Below, piece by piece: positions 33,886 through 43,873 of a DNA stretch of 64,000 bases (positions are counted from its first letter, which is position 1; each line of letters opens with the position of its first letter). The stretch lies in assembly GCA_958295465.1 (NCBI GenBank), contig OY282353.1, positions 2,781,001 to 2,845,000 of the forward strand, given 5' to 3'. The stretch is from an uncultured Gammaproteobacteria bacterium (GTDB lineage Bacteria; Pseudomonadota; Gammaproteobacteria; HK1). Under the pieces are notes generated by a model. It saw only the letters and a list, made by a program, of their open reading frames with translations, was not told the origin of the DNA and did not search any database. Made by a program: the position numbers and the translations under genes.

Positions 33886-36393
33886 TCAGCCCGCGCCGAA
33901 GGGTCTGGTGAGGAGGATGAGCTTCGGCAGGAGGGTGAGCGCCGCGAGCAGGGCGATGGACATCGCGAGCCCCGTGAGCAGGCCGAAGTAGATGGTGGGC
34001 AGGAAGTTCGAGAGCACGAGGATGGAGAAGCCGAAGACGATGGTGGCGGAGGTATAGAACACCGCCTTGCCGATATTCGCGTGGCATACGTGCATGGTCG
34101 CGGTGTAGTCGCCGGAGCGGGCGAGCTCTTCGCGGAACCGGTAGATGTAGTGGATGGCGTTGTCGACGGCGATGCCGATGGTGACCGCGGCGACGGTGAT
34201 GGTCATCAGGTCCAGGGGGATCGCGAGCAGGCCCATCGCGCCGAGCACCGCACCGGCCGTGAGCAGGTTCGGCACGATGCCGAGCACGGCCAGGGTCAGC
34301 GAGCGAAAGAGCAGCAGGAGCATGAGTGCAACACCGGCGAGCACTGCGCCGAGGGTCGAAATCTGTGACGTGAACAGGCTCTGGAGCATGTTGTTGTAGA
34401 GCACGAGCAGCCCGCTGACGGTGACGTCCCGCGGGCCGAGGCCCAGCTCGTCGCGCAGGCCGTTGCGGACCCGGTCGAGCAGTTCCTGGCGCTGAAGACC
34501 GGGCAGGGTGTCGTGGATGCGGAGCAGGATCCGCGCCTCGTCGCGCAGGATGTCGACGTAGGGCTCGATCAGGTTCTGCTTCAGATCCTCCGGCGCGCGC
34601 CGGTAGACGAGTGCGAGCTGGAGGCTGTCGAGCGGCTCGCCGTCGTTCAGCGTCTCTCCCACCCGGACCAGGGAGGCGAGCGAGAGCACCTTGCCGACCT
34701 CCGGCTGGCTGGCCAGCCAGTCGTGCACCTCCTCGATGCGTTCGATCTTGAACTCGGTGAACCAGTATCCGGCCTTCTCGCGCTCGGCTTCCGCGTCGTA
34801 TTCGGTGGGTTTCGGTGACGGCTCGTCGTCGAAGATACGGTCCTCGTCGAGATCGAGGATGACCTCCAAGGGCGTGGTGCCGCCGAGCTCGCGGTCGATG
34901 AGCGAGAGCCCGCGGTAGATCTCGGTGTCCTCGCTGAAGTAGTCGACGAAGCTGTTCTCGACGGTGAGCCGGGACACGCCGAGCGCACATACCGCGAGCA
35001 ACGCTCCCGCGGTGGCGAGCACCACCGCGCCATGCCGCTCGGCAGCGAGGGCGAGGCTGCGGGTGAACCGGTCGGTCCGCCCACGGGTTGCAGGGTGCTC
35101 CGCCCCCTCTCCCTCGCCACGCCGCTCGGGGCTGCGGGCGCGTCCGAGCAGCAGCACGATGGCGGGAAAGAGGGTGAACGCGGTGACGAACGTGACCGCG
35201 AGCCCGATGCTCATCATCCAGCCGAAGTCGATGACCGGCTTGATACCGCTGAACACCAGCGAGCCGAACCCGATGATGGTGGTGAGCGCGGTGTACAGGC
35301 AGGGCCACACCATCCGCCGCACCGTGGTGGCGACGAGCTCGTGGTGGGAGAGGGCGGGAAAGTCACGGTGGAGCTGGCGGTAGCGCACCGTGAGATGGAT
35401 GTTCATCGAGATGGTGAGGATGAGCATCAGGGCCAGGAAGTTCGACGAGATCACCGTGACCTTCCACCCCACGAGGCCGAGCATGCCGATCATCAGCAGG
35501 CCGGCGTAGAAGCAGCCCACGAGCGGGAGCGCGACCCACCGGGCTTCGCGGAAGATCAGGCTGAGCACGATCACGAGGAAGACCGCCACCCCGATGCCGA
35601 AGACGACGAGGTCGTTGCGCACGAAGGTGATCATGTCGTCGGCGATCATCGGCACCCCGCCGAGGTGCAGCGTGCCGGCGTCGCCGAACTCGGAGAGCAC
35701 GCCACGGATGCCTGAGATCTCGGCCCGCCGGTCCGCGGCGACGCGGCGTTTCGCCGCTTCGTAGAACGGTTCGATGCGTTCGAGCTCGGCGCGATCGGCG
35801 GTGTCGAGGCCCTCCGTGGCGCGCTTGATCAGCAGTCGGTTTCGCGCCTCGAGCAGCGCGCGGTACGCGTCGTCGCCGCGCATCGTGAGCAGGAGGGCGG
35901 TGGTCCGCGCATCGGTGCTCACGATGACCTCGCCGAACACCGGGCTCGCGAGCAGCTCGTCTCGGGCGCGGGCGCGATCCGTTCCGGGGTCGCCGAGGGT
36001 GCGGATGTTGTCGGCGACCGTGGCGAGCGAGACGTCTTCGACGTTGTCGAGCAGGGGGACGTCGAGGATGCTGGTGACCGATTCGACCCCGGGGGCGGTG
36101 CGCAGCCGATCGCGCAGCGCGCGCAACCGGGCGAGCGAGGGTTCGTCGAAGACGTCGGTGCCCGGCTCGAAGGTGACGATGAGCAAATCCTTCGATGCGT
36201 AGCGCGCCTGCAGCGCCCGGTAGACCTGCAGGTCCCGGTCGGCTTCGAGCAGCAGCGCATCGGCCGACGCATCGAGCTCGAAGTGGCGCGCCTGCCAGGC
36301 GAAGAACCCGAGCACCGCGAGCATCACCACGAGAACACGTGCGGGATGCACGAGCACGAGCCGTTCGTAGACGGTGAACAGAGTCGAGGTCAT
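33886..36393 (-). CDS. RND-superfamily (MMPL type) exporter
   Basis: Membrane exporter with two repeats of one plus five transmembrane segments and two large periplasmic loops, as in MMPL/HpnN-like members. Membrane blocks are evident at residues 15-35, about 255-420 and 690-830; SMNIHLTVRYRQL and VDNAIHYIYRFREE are the paired TM4-like motifs. At 835 residues it is complete. Such proteins export lipids, hopanoids or other hydrophobic compounds without an HlyD partner; the substrate is not predictable here. The flanking genes are not obviously linked. Confidence 0.85.
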   Translation of the reverse strand: MTSTLFTVYERLVLVHPARVLVVMLAVLGFFAWQARHFELDASADALLLEADRDLQVYRALQARYASKDLLIVTFEPGTDVFDEPSLARLRALRDRLRTAPGVESVTSILDVPLLDNVEDVSLATVADNIRTLGDPGTDRARARDELLASPVFGEVIVSTDARTTALLLTMRGDDAYRALLEARNRLLIKRATEGLDTADRAELERIEPFYEAAKRRVAADRRAEISGIRGVLSEFGDAGTLHLGGVPMIADDMITFVRNDLVVFGIGVAVFLVIVLSLIFREARWVALPLVGCFYAGLLMIGMLGLVGWKVTVISSNFLALMLILTISMNIHLTVRYRQLHRDFPALSHHELVATTVRRMVWPCLYTALTTIIGFGSLVFSGIKPVIDFGWMMSIGLAVTFVTAFTLFPAIVLLLGRARSPERRGEGEGAEHPATRGRTDRFTRSLALAAERHGAVVLATAGALLAVCALGVSRLTVENSFVDYFSEDTEIYRGLSLIDRELGGTTPLEVILDLDEDRIFDDEPSPKPTEYDAEAEREKAGYWFTEFKIERIEEVHDWLASQPEVGKVLSLASLVRVGETLNDGEPLDSLQLALVYRRAPEDLKQNLIEPYVDILRDEARILLRIHDTLPGLQRQELLDRVRNGLRDELGLGPRDVTVSGLLVLYNNMLQSLFTSQISTLGAVLAGVALMLLLLFRSLTLAVLGIVPNLLTAGAVLGAMGLLAIPLDLMTITVAAVTIGIAVDNAIHYIYRFREELARSGDYTATMHVCHANIGKAVFYTSATIVFGFSILVLSNFLPTIYFGLLTGLAMSIALLAALTLLPKLILLTRPFGAG

Positions 36394-36710
36394 CGCTGGA
36401 GGCCGGCTGTCTGGCGGGGCGCATTCTCGCAGAAGTGGAGGGCGTGCTACATATCATCGGAAGGCTTGAAGCGGTCGGCGCGTCGCGACGGATACGACAT
36501 CTTTCCCGGGGAGGTTCGCTGCACGTCTTCGGGATGCTCGAAGCGATTGGCGAACCGGAGCGGTGCGGCCGGCGGCTTCCACTTGCGCCGCCCCGCTCCG
36601 GCCTCGGCTCTCGGGGCCTTGGGGTCATCCTTCGATCCCGGGGTCCGGTCAAGGTCCGCCGGGGTCCGGTATAGTCCCGCCCGCCGAGAAGCCAGCGAGG
36701 GAAGAGCCGG
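36394..36710. other. Divergent intergenic region between the MMPL exporter and the flavin monooxygenase
   Basis: 317 bases with promoters presumably on both strands. GGGGTCCGGT occurs twice close together (36639-36675). No gene, RNA or inverted repeat worth naming was seen. Confidence 0.45.
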
Positions 36711-38042
36711 ATGCCGGACCGCCGAATCGCCATGGTCGGCTTTCTGCAGGCGCAGAACTGTTCGAACTTCCCCGCGTCGTGGCGCCATCCCGAGTCCGCG
36801 GGCGACTTCATGACCCCCGAATACTACCGGCGGATTGCCCGGACCCTGGAAGACGGCAAGTTCCACCTCGCGTTTTTCGACGATCGCCTCGCGATGCCGG
36901 ACCGCTTCGGCGACGACTTCACCGAGTCGGTGCGCCACGGCGTGCGGGTGGTGAAGATGGACCCGATCCCGGTCCTCTCGGTGATGGGCGCGGCGACGAG
37001 CCGGCTCGGGCTCGGCGCCACCTGCTCGACGACGTACTACGAACCCTTCCACGTCGCACGCCTCTTCGCCACCCTCGACCACATGACCGGGGGCCGGGCC
37101 GGCTGGAACGTGGTGACCTCGCTCAACGACTCCGAGGCCGCGAACTTCGGCGCGGACGGGGTCGCCGGCCACGACGCGCGCTACGACCGCGCCGACGAGT
37201 TCGTGGAGGTCGTGCTCGCGCACTGGAAGGCGTGGGAGCCGGACGCCATCGTGCTCGACAAGGCGGGCGGGGTGTTCGCGGATCCGTCGAAGGTGCGCCG
37301 CCTCGACCACCGCGGCCGGTACTTCCGCTCCCGCGGGCCGTTCACCGTGCCTCCGTCGCGGCAGGGCCATCCGGTGATCATCCAGGCCGGGCAGAGCGGG
37401 CGGGGCCGGGCGTTCGCGGTGCGCTGGGCGGAGGTCATCTTCGCGATCTACCCCAACCTGGAGTTCGGGGAACGCGCCTACGCGGAGACCCGTGCCCTCG
37501 CGGAGTCCGCGGGACGCGATCCCGGCGGCTTCCGGATCGCGCCCGCCGTCTACACCACGGTGGGCGAGACGCGGACCATCGCGGAGGACAAGGCCGCGTT
37601 CGTGGACGGGCTCTCCCGGCCCATCGACACCCTCGCCCTGCTGTCCGAGGCGCTCAACTTCGATTTCGCGGCCAAGGCCCCCGACGGGCCCTTCACCGAC
37701 GAGGAGCTGCGCTCGATCAGCGGCCTGCAGGCGATCCGCGACCGCGTGGTACGCCTGAGCGGCAACCCGAACCCGACCCGCGACGACTTCGTGCGGTTCT
37801 CCAACCGGGGGACGGTACGCGAGATGCCCCACTTCGTCGGCACCGCCGCGATGGTCGCGGACCGGATGCAGGAATGGTTCGAGCGCCCGGCCTGCGACGG
37901 CTTCGTCCTCGCCGCCACCCACGTCCCCGGGGCGTACGAGGACTTCGTGCGCCTCGTGGTCCCCGAGCTCCAGCGCCGCGGCATCTATCACCGGGACTAT
38001 GCGGGTGCGACCCTGCGGGAGAACCTCGGGCTCGCGGGATAG
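36711..38042 (+). CDS. LLM-class flavin-dependent monooxygenase (NtaA/SnaA/DszA family)
   Basis: Two-component FMN monooxygenase acting on small organic substrates (nitrilotriacetate, dibenzothiophene sulfone and similar in known relatives); it needs a separate flavin reductase, none of which is adjacent. Bacterial luciferase-like TIM barrel features: FHLAFFDDRLAM, TGGRAGWNVVTS and the QAGQSGRGRAFA loop typical of this subfamily. Length 443 is standard. The ATG at 36711 is followed at once by family sequence. Substrate unknown. Confidence 0.9.
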   Translation: MPDRRIAMVGFLQAQNCSNFPASWRHPESAGDFMTPEYYRRIARTLEDGKFHLAFFDDRLAMPDRFGDDFTESVRHGVRVVKMDPIPVLSVMGAATSRLGLGATCSTTYYEPFHVARLFATLDHMTGGRAGWNVVTSLNDSEAANFGADGVAGHDARYDRADEFVEVVLAHWKAWEPDAIVLDKAGGVFADPSKVRRLDHRGRYFRSRGPFTVPPSRQGHPVIIQAGQSGRGRAFAVRWAEVIFAIYPNLEFGERAYAETRALAESAGRDPGGFRIAPAVYTTVGETRTIAEDKAAFVDGLSRPIDTLALLSEALNFDFAAKAPDGPFTDEELRSISGLQAIRDRVVRLSGNPNPTRDDFVRFSNRGTVREMPHFVGTAAMVADRMQEWFERPACDGFVLAATHVPGAYEDFVRLVVPELQRRGIYHRDYAGATLRENLGLAG

Positions 38043-38321
38043 CTACGCCGGAGCGTGCCGGCGCACTCCGGCTCCGGACCGGCTGCCGCTTCAAGCGCCA
38101 TCGCGGCGCCCGCCGGGGTGCGTGCGGTCCGATCGATCGAGTCCGTGAACCCATTCGGCCTGCCGGTGGTCTGATTGCGGCATTGGTGCGCGCGAAGCAT
38201 GCAGCGTCTATTCGTATGTTCGCTGGCTGCCGATCGCGACATTCGCGCGTGCGCGGAGTCTGCGCCGCCGGCACAATAGCGGGCAGCCATCCCGCGACCA
38301 TGGACCCACAGGCGCGCCACG

Positions 38322-39428
38322 ATGCCGAGGCTCCTCCTGCTCTGTTATCGAGCCCTCTCCCTGCTCTGTTATCGAGCCCTCTCCGCGCTGCTCGCGGCGG
38401 CTCTCGCCGGGCCGGCGATCGCGCAGCAGGGCGGGCAGGGGAAGGGTCCGCCGCCCGCTCCGGTGGTGGTGGCGGTGGCCGAGAGCCGCATGCTTGCCCC
38501 CGTGACGTGGTATCCCGGCACCGTGATCAGCCGCAACCGGGCGCGGGTCGCGGCCGAGGTGGAGGGTCGGCTCGAATGGGTCGCGGAGGTCGGCGCGGTG
38601 ATCGCCGAAGGCGAGGTCGTCGCCCGGCTCGACGATGCGCTGCTCCGGCAATCGCTGGCGGAGGACGAGGCGGCGGTCGCCCGGGTGCGTGCCCGGCTCA
38701 CCTATCTCGACGCGCAGGTGAAGCGGCTCGACAAGCTGGTCACGCAGAACACCGCGACCCGCAGCCGTCTCGAAGAAGCCGTTGCGGAGCGCGACGTCGC
38801 GCGTAGCGAGCTGCGTGCGGCCCGCGCCCGCGTCGCCCTGACCCGGGAGCGCCTGGAGCGCACGCGGATCAAGGCCCCGTTCGGCGGGATCGTGACGGAG
38901 CGCCTGCGCCAGACCGGCGAATGGGCCAAGAGCGGGGAATCGGTGGTGCGGCTCGTCGATGCCGAATCGCTCGAAGTCCAGACCTGGATCCCGATCGCCG
39001 CGCTCTCCTTCGTGCACGAAGGCAGCGAGCTGGCGCTCGAGACCAATCCGAGCAAGACCACGGGCAGGGTCCGCACCATCGTGCCGGTCGGCGACAACCG
39101 ATCCAGGCTCTACGAGATGCGGCTGGGGATCGACGGCCATTCCTGGCCCGTGGGGCAGGATATGAGAGTCGCGATTCCCACCGCCGCCGCGCGCGCGGTC
39201 ATCGCGATTCCGCGCGACGCGCTGGTGCTGCGCAGGGATGGCGCAGCCGTCTATCGCGTCGGCGAGAACAATCTGGCGGACCGGGTCGCGGTGACGCCCG
39301 GGATCGCCGAGGGTGAACTCATCGAAGTCGACGGCATCACCCCCGGCGACCGTGTCGTGATCCGGGGCGGCGAGCGGCTGCGGCCCGGGCAGCCGGTGGT
39401 GATCATGCCGTCCAAGCCACCGGAATGA
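38322..39428 (+). CDS. HlyD-like membrane-fusion protein of an RND efflux system
   Basis: Periplasmic adaptor joining the RND pump to an outer membrane channel. After a signal peptide come a lipoyl-like half-motif (RVAAEVEGRLEWVAEVGAVI), a coiled-coil hairpin of about residues 105-180, and the second half-motif IKAPFGGIV. The signal region contains a tandem duplication (CYRALSLL/CYRALSALL) produced by a repeated stretch of about 24 bases at 38338-38386. Its stop overlaps the pump's ATG by four bases. 368 residues, complete. Confidence 0.9.
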   Translation: MPRLLLLCYRALSLLCYRALSALLAAALAGPAIAQQGGQGKGPPPAPVVVAVAESRMLAPVTWYPGTVISRNRARVAAEVEGRLEWVAEVGAVIAEGEVVARLDDALLRQSLAEDEAAVARVRARLTYLDAQVKRLDKLVTQNTATRSRLEEAVAERDVARSELRAARARVALTRERLERTRIKAPFGGIVTERLRQTGEWAKSGESVVRLVDAESLEVQTWIPIAALSFVHEGSELALETNPSKTTGRVRTIVPVGDNRSRLYEMRLGIDGHSWPVGQDMRVAIPTAAARAVIAIPRDALVLRRDGAAVYRVGENNLADRVAVTPGIAEGELIEVDGITPGDRVVIRGGERLRPGQPVVIMPSKPPE

Positions 39429-42400
39429 GCTGGACCCGGCTCGCACTCTCCAACCCGACCGCGACGCTGGTCGCGGTGCTGCTCGTCGTCCTGTTCGGCG
39501 CGCTCAGCCTCTCGCGCCTGCCGATCCAGCTCACCCCCGAGGTCGAGCGGCCGGAGATCACCATCCGCACCGCGTGGCGGGCCGCCGCGCCCGAGGAGGT
39601 CGAAGCGGAGATCGTCGAGCCGCAGGAGAAGGTGCTGCGCGGGCTGTCCGGGGTGAACCGCATCGTCTCCAAGGCCCAGCGCGGGCAGGGCGAGGTCTCC
39701 ATCGAGTTCGTGGTCGGGCACGACCTGCGCCGCGGGCTGATCGAGGTGCTCAACCGCCTCAACCGCGTGCCACGCTACCCCGAGGACGCCAACGAGCCGG
39801 TCATCGACACCGTCGGCGGCAACAGCCGCGCCATCGCATGGTTCATCACCCGCACCGGGGAGGGGAACGCGCGCGACATCCAGGGCTACAAGGACTATGC
39901 GGAGGAGGTCGTGCAGACCCGGTTCGAGCGCGTGCCCGGAGTGGCCCGCTCCGAGGTCTACGGCGGGCGCGAACGCGAGGTCCGCATCACCTTCGATCCC
40001 TACAAGGCGTCGGCGCTCGGCATCGAGCTGCCGGCCGCGGCCCGCCTCGCCGGCGCCAACGAGGACATCTCGGGCGGGGACGTGAGCGTGGGCAAGCGCC
40101 GCTACACCCTGCGCTTCACCGGCGCGTTCGACGCCGGGGAGCTCGGGGAGATGGTCCTCGAATGGCGCGACGGGCTGCCGGTGCGGCTGCGCGACGTCGC
40201 GGACATCGAGGTCGCGCTCGTCGATCGCAAGAGCTTCGTCCTCGCCAGGGGGGTGCGCTCGATCGCGGTGAACGCCCACCGGGAGATCGGGGTGAACGTC
40301 CTCGAAGTGATGGCGGGGCTCAGGCAGGCCGCGGCGGAGCTGGCCGAGGGGCCGCTCGCGCGCGCCCGGCTGACCTTCGAGCAGGTCTACGACGAGACCG
40401 TCTACATCCACCGCTCGATCGAGATGGTGCGCAACAACCTCGGCCTCGGCGTGATGCTCGCCATCGTGGTGCTGTGGTGGTTCCTGCGCAAGCTGCGCGC
40501 CACGCTGCTGGTGGCGGTCTCGATCCCGGTGTCGCTGTTCGCGGCGTTCGTCTTCCTCGACTTCGCCGGCCGGACCGTCAACATCATTTCCCTGGCGGGC
40601 TTGGCGTTCGCGGTGGGGATGACCCTGGACGCGGCCATCGTGGTGCTGGAGAACGTCGTGCGGCTGCGCGAGCGGGGCATGGAGGCGAAGGAGGCGGCGC
40701 TCATGGGGCCGGAGCAGGTCTGGGGCGCGCTGCTCGCCTCGACCGCCACCACCGTGGCCATCTTCCTGCCCATCGTGTTCCTCGACGACGAGGCCGGCCA
40801 GCTCTTCGCGGACCTCGCCCTGACCATCTCGGTGGCGGTGGTCGCCTCGATGGTGGTGGCCCTGACCGTCATCCCGGCCGCGGCGTCGAAGTGGCTCGCC
40901 CGCGCGCAGGTCAAGGACCGGCACGCGCACTGGTGGCGCCGCGCCACCGCGGCCATCGTCTGGCTCACCGACGGGCCGGTGCGGCGGGGGGTGTGGATCG
41001 TGGTGCTGATTACCGTGCCGCTGGGCGCCTCGCTGGCGCTGGCGCCGAAGTCCATCCTGGGGCTGCTGCCGATCCCGGAGCGCTTCGCCGCGGCGCTGCC
41101 GGACTCCCCGCTGGCGCTGCGCGCGAGCTACCTGCCCGAGGGCAACCGCAACCTCGTCTTCGCCTTCATCATCCCCCCGCCCGGGGTGAACATCGACCAT
41201 CTGGAGGAGGAGATGGGCAGCGTCGTCGCGCAGCGGCTCCGGCCCTACCTGGACGGTGAGAAGGAGCCGGCGATCGAGAACTACTTTTTCGTCGCCTTCT
41301 CCCGCGGCGTGTTCATGGGCGCGAGGACGCGCGAAGAATCGCGCACCGGTGAGCTGATCCCGATCGTCAACCGCACGATCCGCGGGTTCCCCGACACCAT
41401 CGCGTTCGCCAAGCGCGCCTCGCTGTTCGGCGGCTTCGGCTCCGGCAACACCATCGACGTGAACATCCAGACGCGCAACGTCGACACGCTGATGCAGGCG
41501 GCGCTGGGGGGGTTCATCGGCATCAGCCAGGCGCTGCCCGGGGCGAGCGTGCGGCCGTACCCGGGGCTGGAGCTTGCCGACCCGGAGCTGCGGCTGGTGC
41601 CCGACGAGCGCCGGCTCGCCGAGGCGGGCTGGAACCGCAGCGTCATGGCCTCGGTGACCCGCGCGCTCGGCGAAGGGCTCTACGTCGGCGACTACTTCGA
41701 CGGCGAGCAGCGGCTCGACATCGTGGTCCGGGTCCAGCCCTGGGAGACCCCCGAGGAGATGGCGTCGATCCCGCTGGCGACCCCGGGCGGGGTACTGCCG
41801 GTGAGCGAGCTGGCCCGCATCGTGCGCACCGCCGGCCCCAACGAGATCCGCCGCCTCGACCGGCGTCGCACCGTCACCTTGCGGGTCACGCCGCCGGAGG
41901 AGATGTCGCTCGAAGAGGCGCTGGACGTGATCCGGGGCGACGTGGTGCCCCTCATCGAGGCAGGGCTCCCGGACGACGGGGAGGTGCGCTTCACCGGCAC
42001 CGCGGACAAGCTTCAGACCGCGCTCGGGAGCATGAGCGGGAGCTTCGTGCTCGCGATCGTCATCCTCTTCCTGCTGATGGCGGCGCTGTTCCGCTCGTTC
42101 AGGGACAGCCTGCTGGTGCTGCTGGCGCTGCCGCTGGCGACGGTGGGCAGCCTCGTGGCGCTACGCCTGATGAACGACGTGTTCGGGGTGCGCCAGCCCC
42201 TGGACCTGCTCACCATGATCGGGTTCATCATCCTGCTCGGGCTGGTGGTGAACAACGCGATCCTGCTGGTGCACCAGACCCGGGCGATGGAGCGCCACGG
42301 GCTGGCGAGGCGGACGGCGGTGTCGGAGGCGATCGGGATGCGGCTGCGGCCGATCCTGATGAGCACGCTGACGAGCATCTTCGGGATGCTGCCGCTGCTG

Positions 42401-42577
42401 CTGGTTCCGGGGGCCGGAAGCGAGCTGTACCGCGGCCTCGCCGCGGTCATCATCGGCGGGATGTGCGTGAGCGCGGTGTTCACCCTGCTCCTGCTCCCGA
42501 GCCTGCTGCGCATCGGGGAGGGGGCGAAGCGGCGCGAGGCGGAGCCGGATCGCGCAGGGGAGCCGGTGACGGCCTGA
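39425..42577 (+). CDS. RND efflux pump permease (AcrB/CusA-type superfamily)
   Basis: Proton-driven inner membrane pump of 1050 residues with the canonical 12 transmembrane layout: TM1 after WTRLALSNPTATLV, TM2-6 around 335-480, TM8-12 near the end. The TM4 region has GMTLDAAIVVLEN, containing the conserved acidic proton-relay residue. LGLVVNNAILLVHQTR is the equivalent second-half block. The start ATG overlaps the adaptor's stop (ATGA), so both are co-translated. No TolC homologue is adjacent. Substrate undetermined. Confidence 0.92.
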   Translation: MSWTRLALSNPTATLVAVLLVVLFGALSLSRLPIQLTPEVERPEITIRTAWRAAAPEEVEAEIVEPQEKVLRGLSGVNRIVSKAQRGQGEVSIEFVVGHDLRRGLIEVLNRLNRVPRYPEDANEPVIDTVGGNSRAIAWFITRTGEGNARDIQGYKDYAEEVVQTRFERVPGVARSEVYGGREREVRITFDPYKASALGIELPAAARLAGANEDISGGDVSVGKRRYTLRFTGAFDAGELGEMVLEWRDGLPVRLRDVADIEVALVDRKSFVLARGVRSIAVNAHREIGVNVLEVMAGLRQAAAELAEGPLARARLTFEQVYDETVYIHRSIEMVRNNLGLGVMLAIVVLWWFLRKLRATLLVAVSIPVSLFAAFVFLDFAGRTVNIISLAGLAFAVGMTLDAAIVVLENVVRLRERGMEAKEAALMGPEQVWGALLASTATTVAIFLPIVFLDDEAGQLFADLALTISVAVVASMVVALTVIPAAASKWLARAQVKDRHAHWWRRATAAIVWLTDGPVRRGVWIVVLITVPLGASLALAPKSILGLLPIPERFAAALPDSPLALRASYLPEGNRNLVFAFIIPPPGVNIDHLEEEMGSVVAQRLRPYLDGEKEPAIENYFFVAFSRGVFMGARTREESRTGELIPIVNRTIRGFPDTIAFAKRASLFGGFGSGNTIDVNIQTRNVDTLMQAALGGFIGISQALPGASVRPYPGLELADPELRLVPDERRLAEAGWNRSVMASVTRALGEGLYVGDYFDGEQRLDIVVRVQPWETPEEMASIPLATPGGVLPVSELARIVRTAGPNEIRRLDRRRTVTLRVTPPEEMSLEEALDVIRGDVVPLIEAGLPDDGEVRFTGTADKLQTALGSMSGSFVLAIVILFLLMAALFRSFRDSLLVLLALPLATVGSLVALRLMNDVFGVRQPLDLLTMIGFIILLGLVVNNAILLVHQTRAMERHGLARRTAVSEAIGMRLRPILMSTLTSIFGMLPLLLVPGAGSELYRGLAAVIIGGMCVSAVFTLLLLPSLLRIGEGAKRREAEPDRAGEPVTA

Positions 42578-42591
42578 AACGGGGACCGACG

Positions 42592-43779
42592 TTGAGAAAG
42601 ATCGGCAGCGCGTTACAGACCCGGCTGTTTTCCGAGCCAGGGCGAATTCAGCCGGAATTCGAGCGCGGCCAACGGCATGTGCGCGGTCGGGTGTCGATCC
42701 ACTTCGACCGGGCCGAGAACCTGTACGCGGACTGGCCGGTTCCGACCTGCATCATCTCCGACGGTCCATACGGAGTGAGCGGTTACCCGGGAGACAGTCA
42801 TACCGCGGAATCCCTGAGCGAATGGTATGAGCCGCACGTGAAGGCGTGGAGCGAGCGTTCGACCCCCGAGACGACACTATGGTTCTGGAACACCGAGTTG
42901 GGGTGGGCCAACGTGCATCCACTTCTGGCCGTGCATGGTTGGGTGTATCGGTGCTGCAACATCTGGGACAAGGGTCTCGGGCACATTGCCGGCAATGCGA
43001 ATACGCGAACACTGAGGAAATTTCCCGTCATCACCGAAGTCTGCGTGCACTACGTCAAGGCCGCGCGTTTCCAGGCGGCGGATGGCATGCTGACCATGCA
43101 GGAGTGGCTTCGTCACGAATGGAAGCGCACGACACTGCCGCTGCGGCTGGCCAACGAAGCGTGCGGGGTGCGCAACGCGGCGACCAGGAAATACCTGACG
43201 GCCGATCATCTCTGGTACTACCCGCCCGCCGAGACGTTCGTGAAATTGGCCGAGTACGCGAACGCACATGGTGAGCCGAAGGGCCGTCCGTACTTCAGCA
43301 CGGACGGAAAGCGGCCGTTGTCGGGAAATCAATGGTCGAAGTTGCGTGCCAAGTTCAAATGCGAGGCAGGCATCACCAACGTCTGGCACGAGCCCCAGGT
43401 CGGCGGATCGGAACGTATTCAGGGCAGGAGAAACGGAATGCAATACAAGTTCCGCAGCCTGCATGGCAGCCAGAAGCCCCTGAAGCTCATCGACATGATC
43501 ATTCGTGCCTCGACCGAACGCGGCGACGTCGTCTGGGAACCTTTCGGTGGGCTATGTCCCGGTGCGATCGTGTCCTGTCATCTCGGGCGCAAATATCACG
43601 CCGCGGAGCCGATTCCCGAGTTCCACGCAGCCGCGGCGGAAAGGCTTCAGAGAGTGGTTTTTTCCGGAATGAACGTACACGACGACCCGGCGACGCCAGC
43701 CGCTCCGGCCAGGGAGTCTCTCGTTGGCAAGAATCCATTCGACACTGGCGATCATCGGAGAGCTCGAAAAATTGCTTGA
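42592..43779 (+). CDS. Beta-class DNA methyltransferase (N4-cytosine or N6-adenine)
   Basis: Predicted site-specific DNA methylase of 395 residues. Motif IV is SDGPYG at 56-61, and motif I follows in the C-terminal part as VWEPFGG, the order of beta-class enzymes. GSQKPLKLIDMIIRAS just before it matches the usual pre-motif-I helix. No ATG lies early enough; a TTG at 42592, 15 bases after the pump stop with GGGGA upstream, is the likeliest start. No restriction gene is adjacent. The extreme C-terminus is suspect (see findings): another frame continues with a helical LARIHSTLAIIGELEKLL segment up to 43801. Confidence 0.82.
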   Translation: MRKIGSALQTRLFSEPGRIQPEFERGQRHVRGRVSIHFDRAENLYADWPVPTCIISDGPYGVSGYPGDSHTAESLSEWYEPHVKAWSERSTPETTLWFWNTELGWANVHPLLAVHGWVYRCCNIWDKGLGHIAGNANTRTLRKFPVITEVCVHYVKAARFQAADGMLTMQEWLRHEWKRTTLPLRLANEACGVRNAATRKYLTADHLWYYPPAETFVKLAEYANAHGEPKGRPYFSTDGKRPLSGNQWSKLRAKFKCEAGITNVWHEPQVGGSERIQGRRNGMQYKFRSLHGSQKPLKLIDMIIRASTERGDVVWEPFGGLCPGAIVSCHLGRKYHAAEPIPEFHAAAAERLQRVVFSGMNVHDDPATPAAPARESLVGKNPFDTGDHRRARKIA

Positions 43780-43873
43780 CTTGACGGAAACCGATGAATG
43801 AGGCGGCTGGCAGACCGGCAGGCGGGGACATGGAGCATGTCTCCGCCACGGCGCTGGCCGGAGTGGGGGACAC

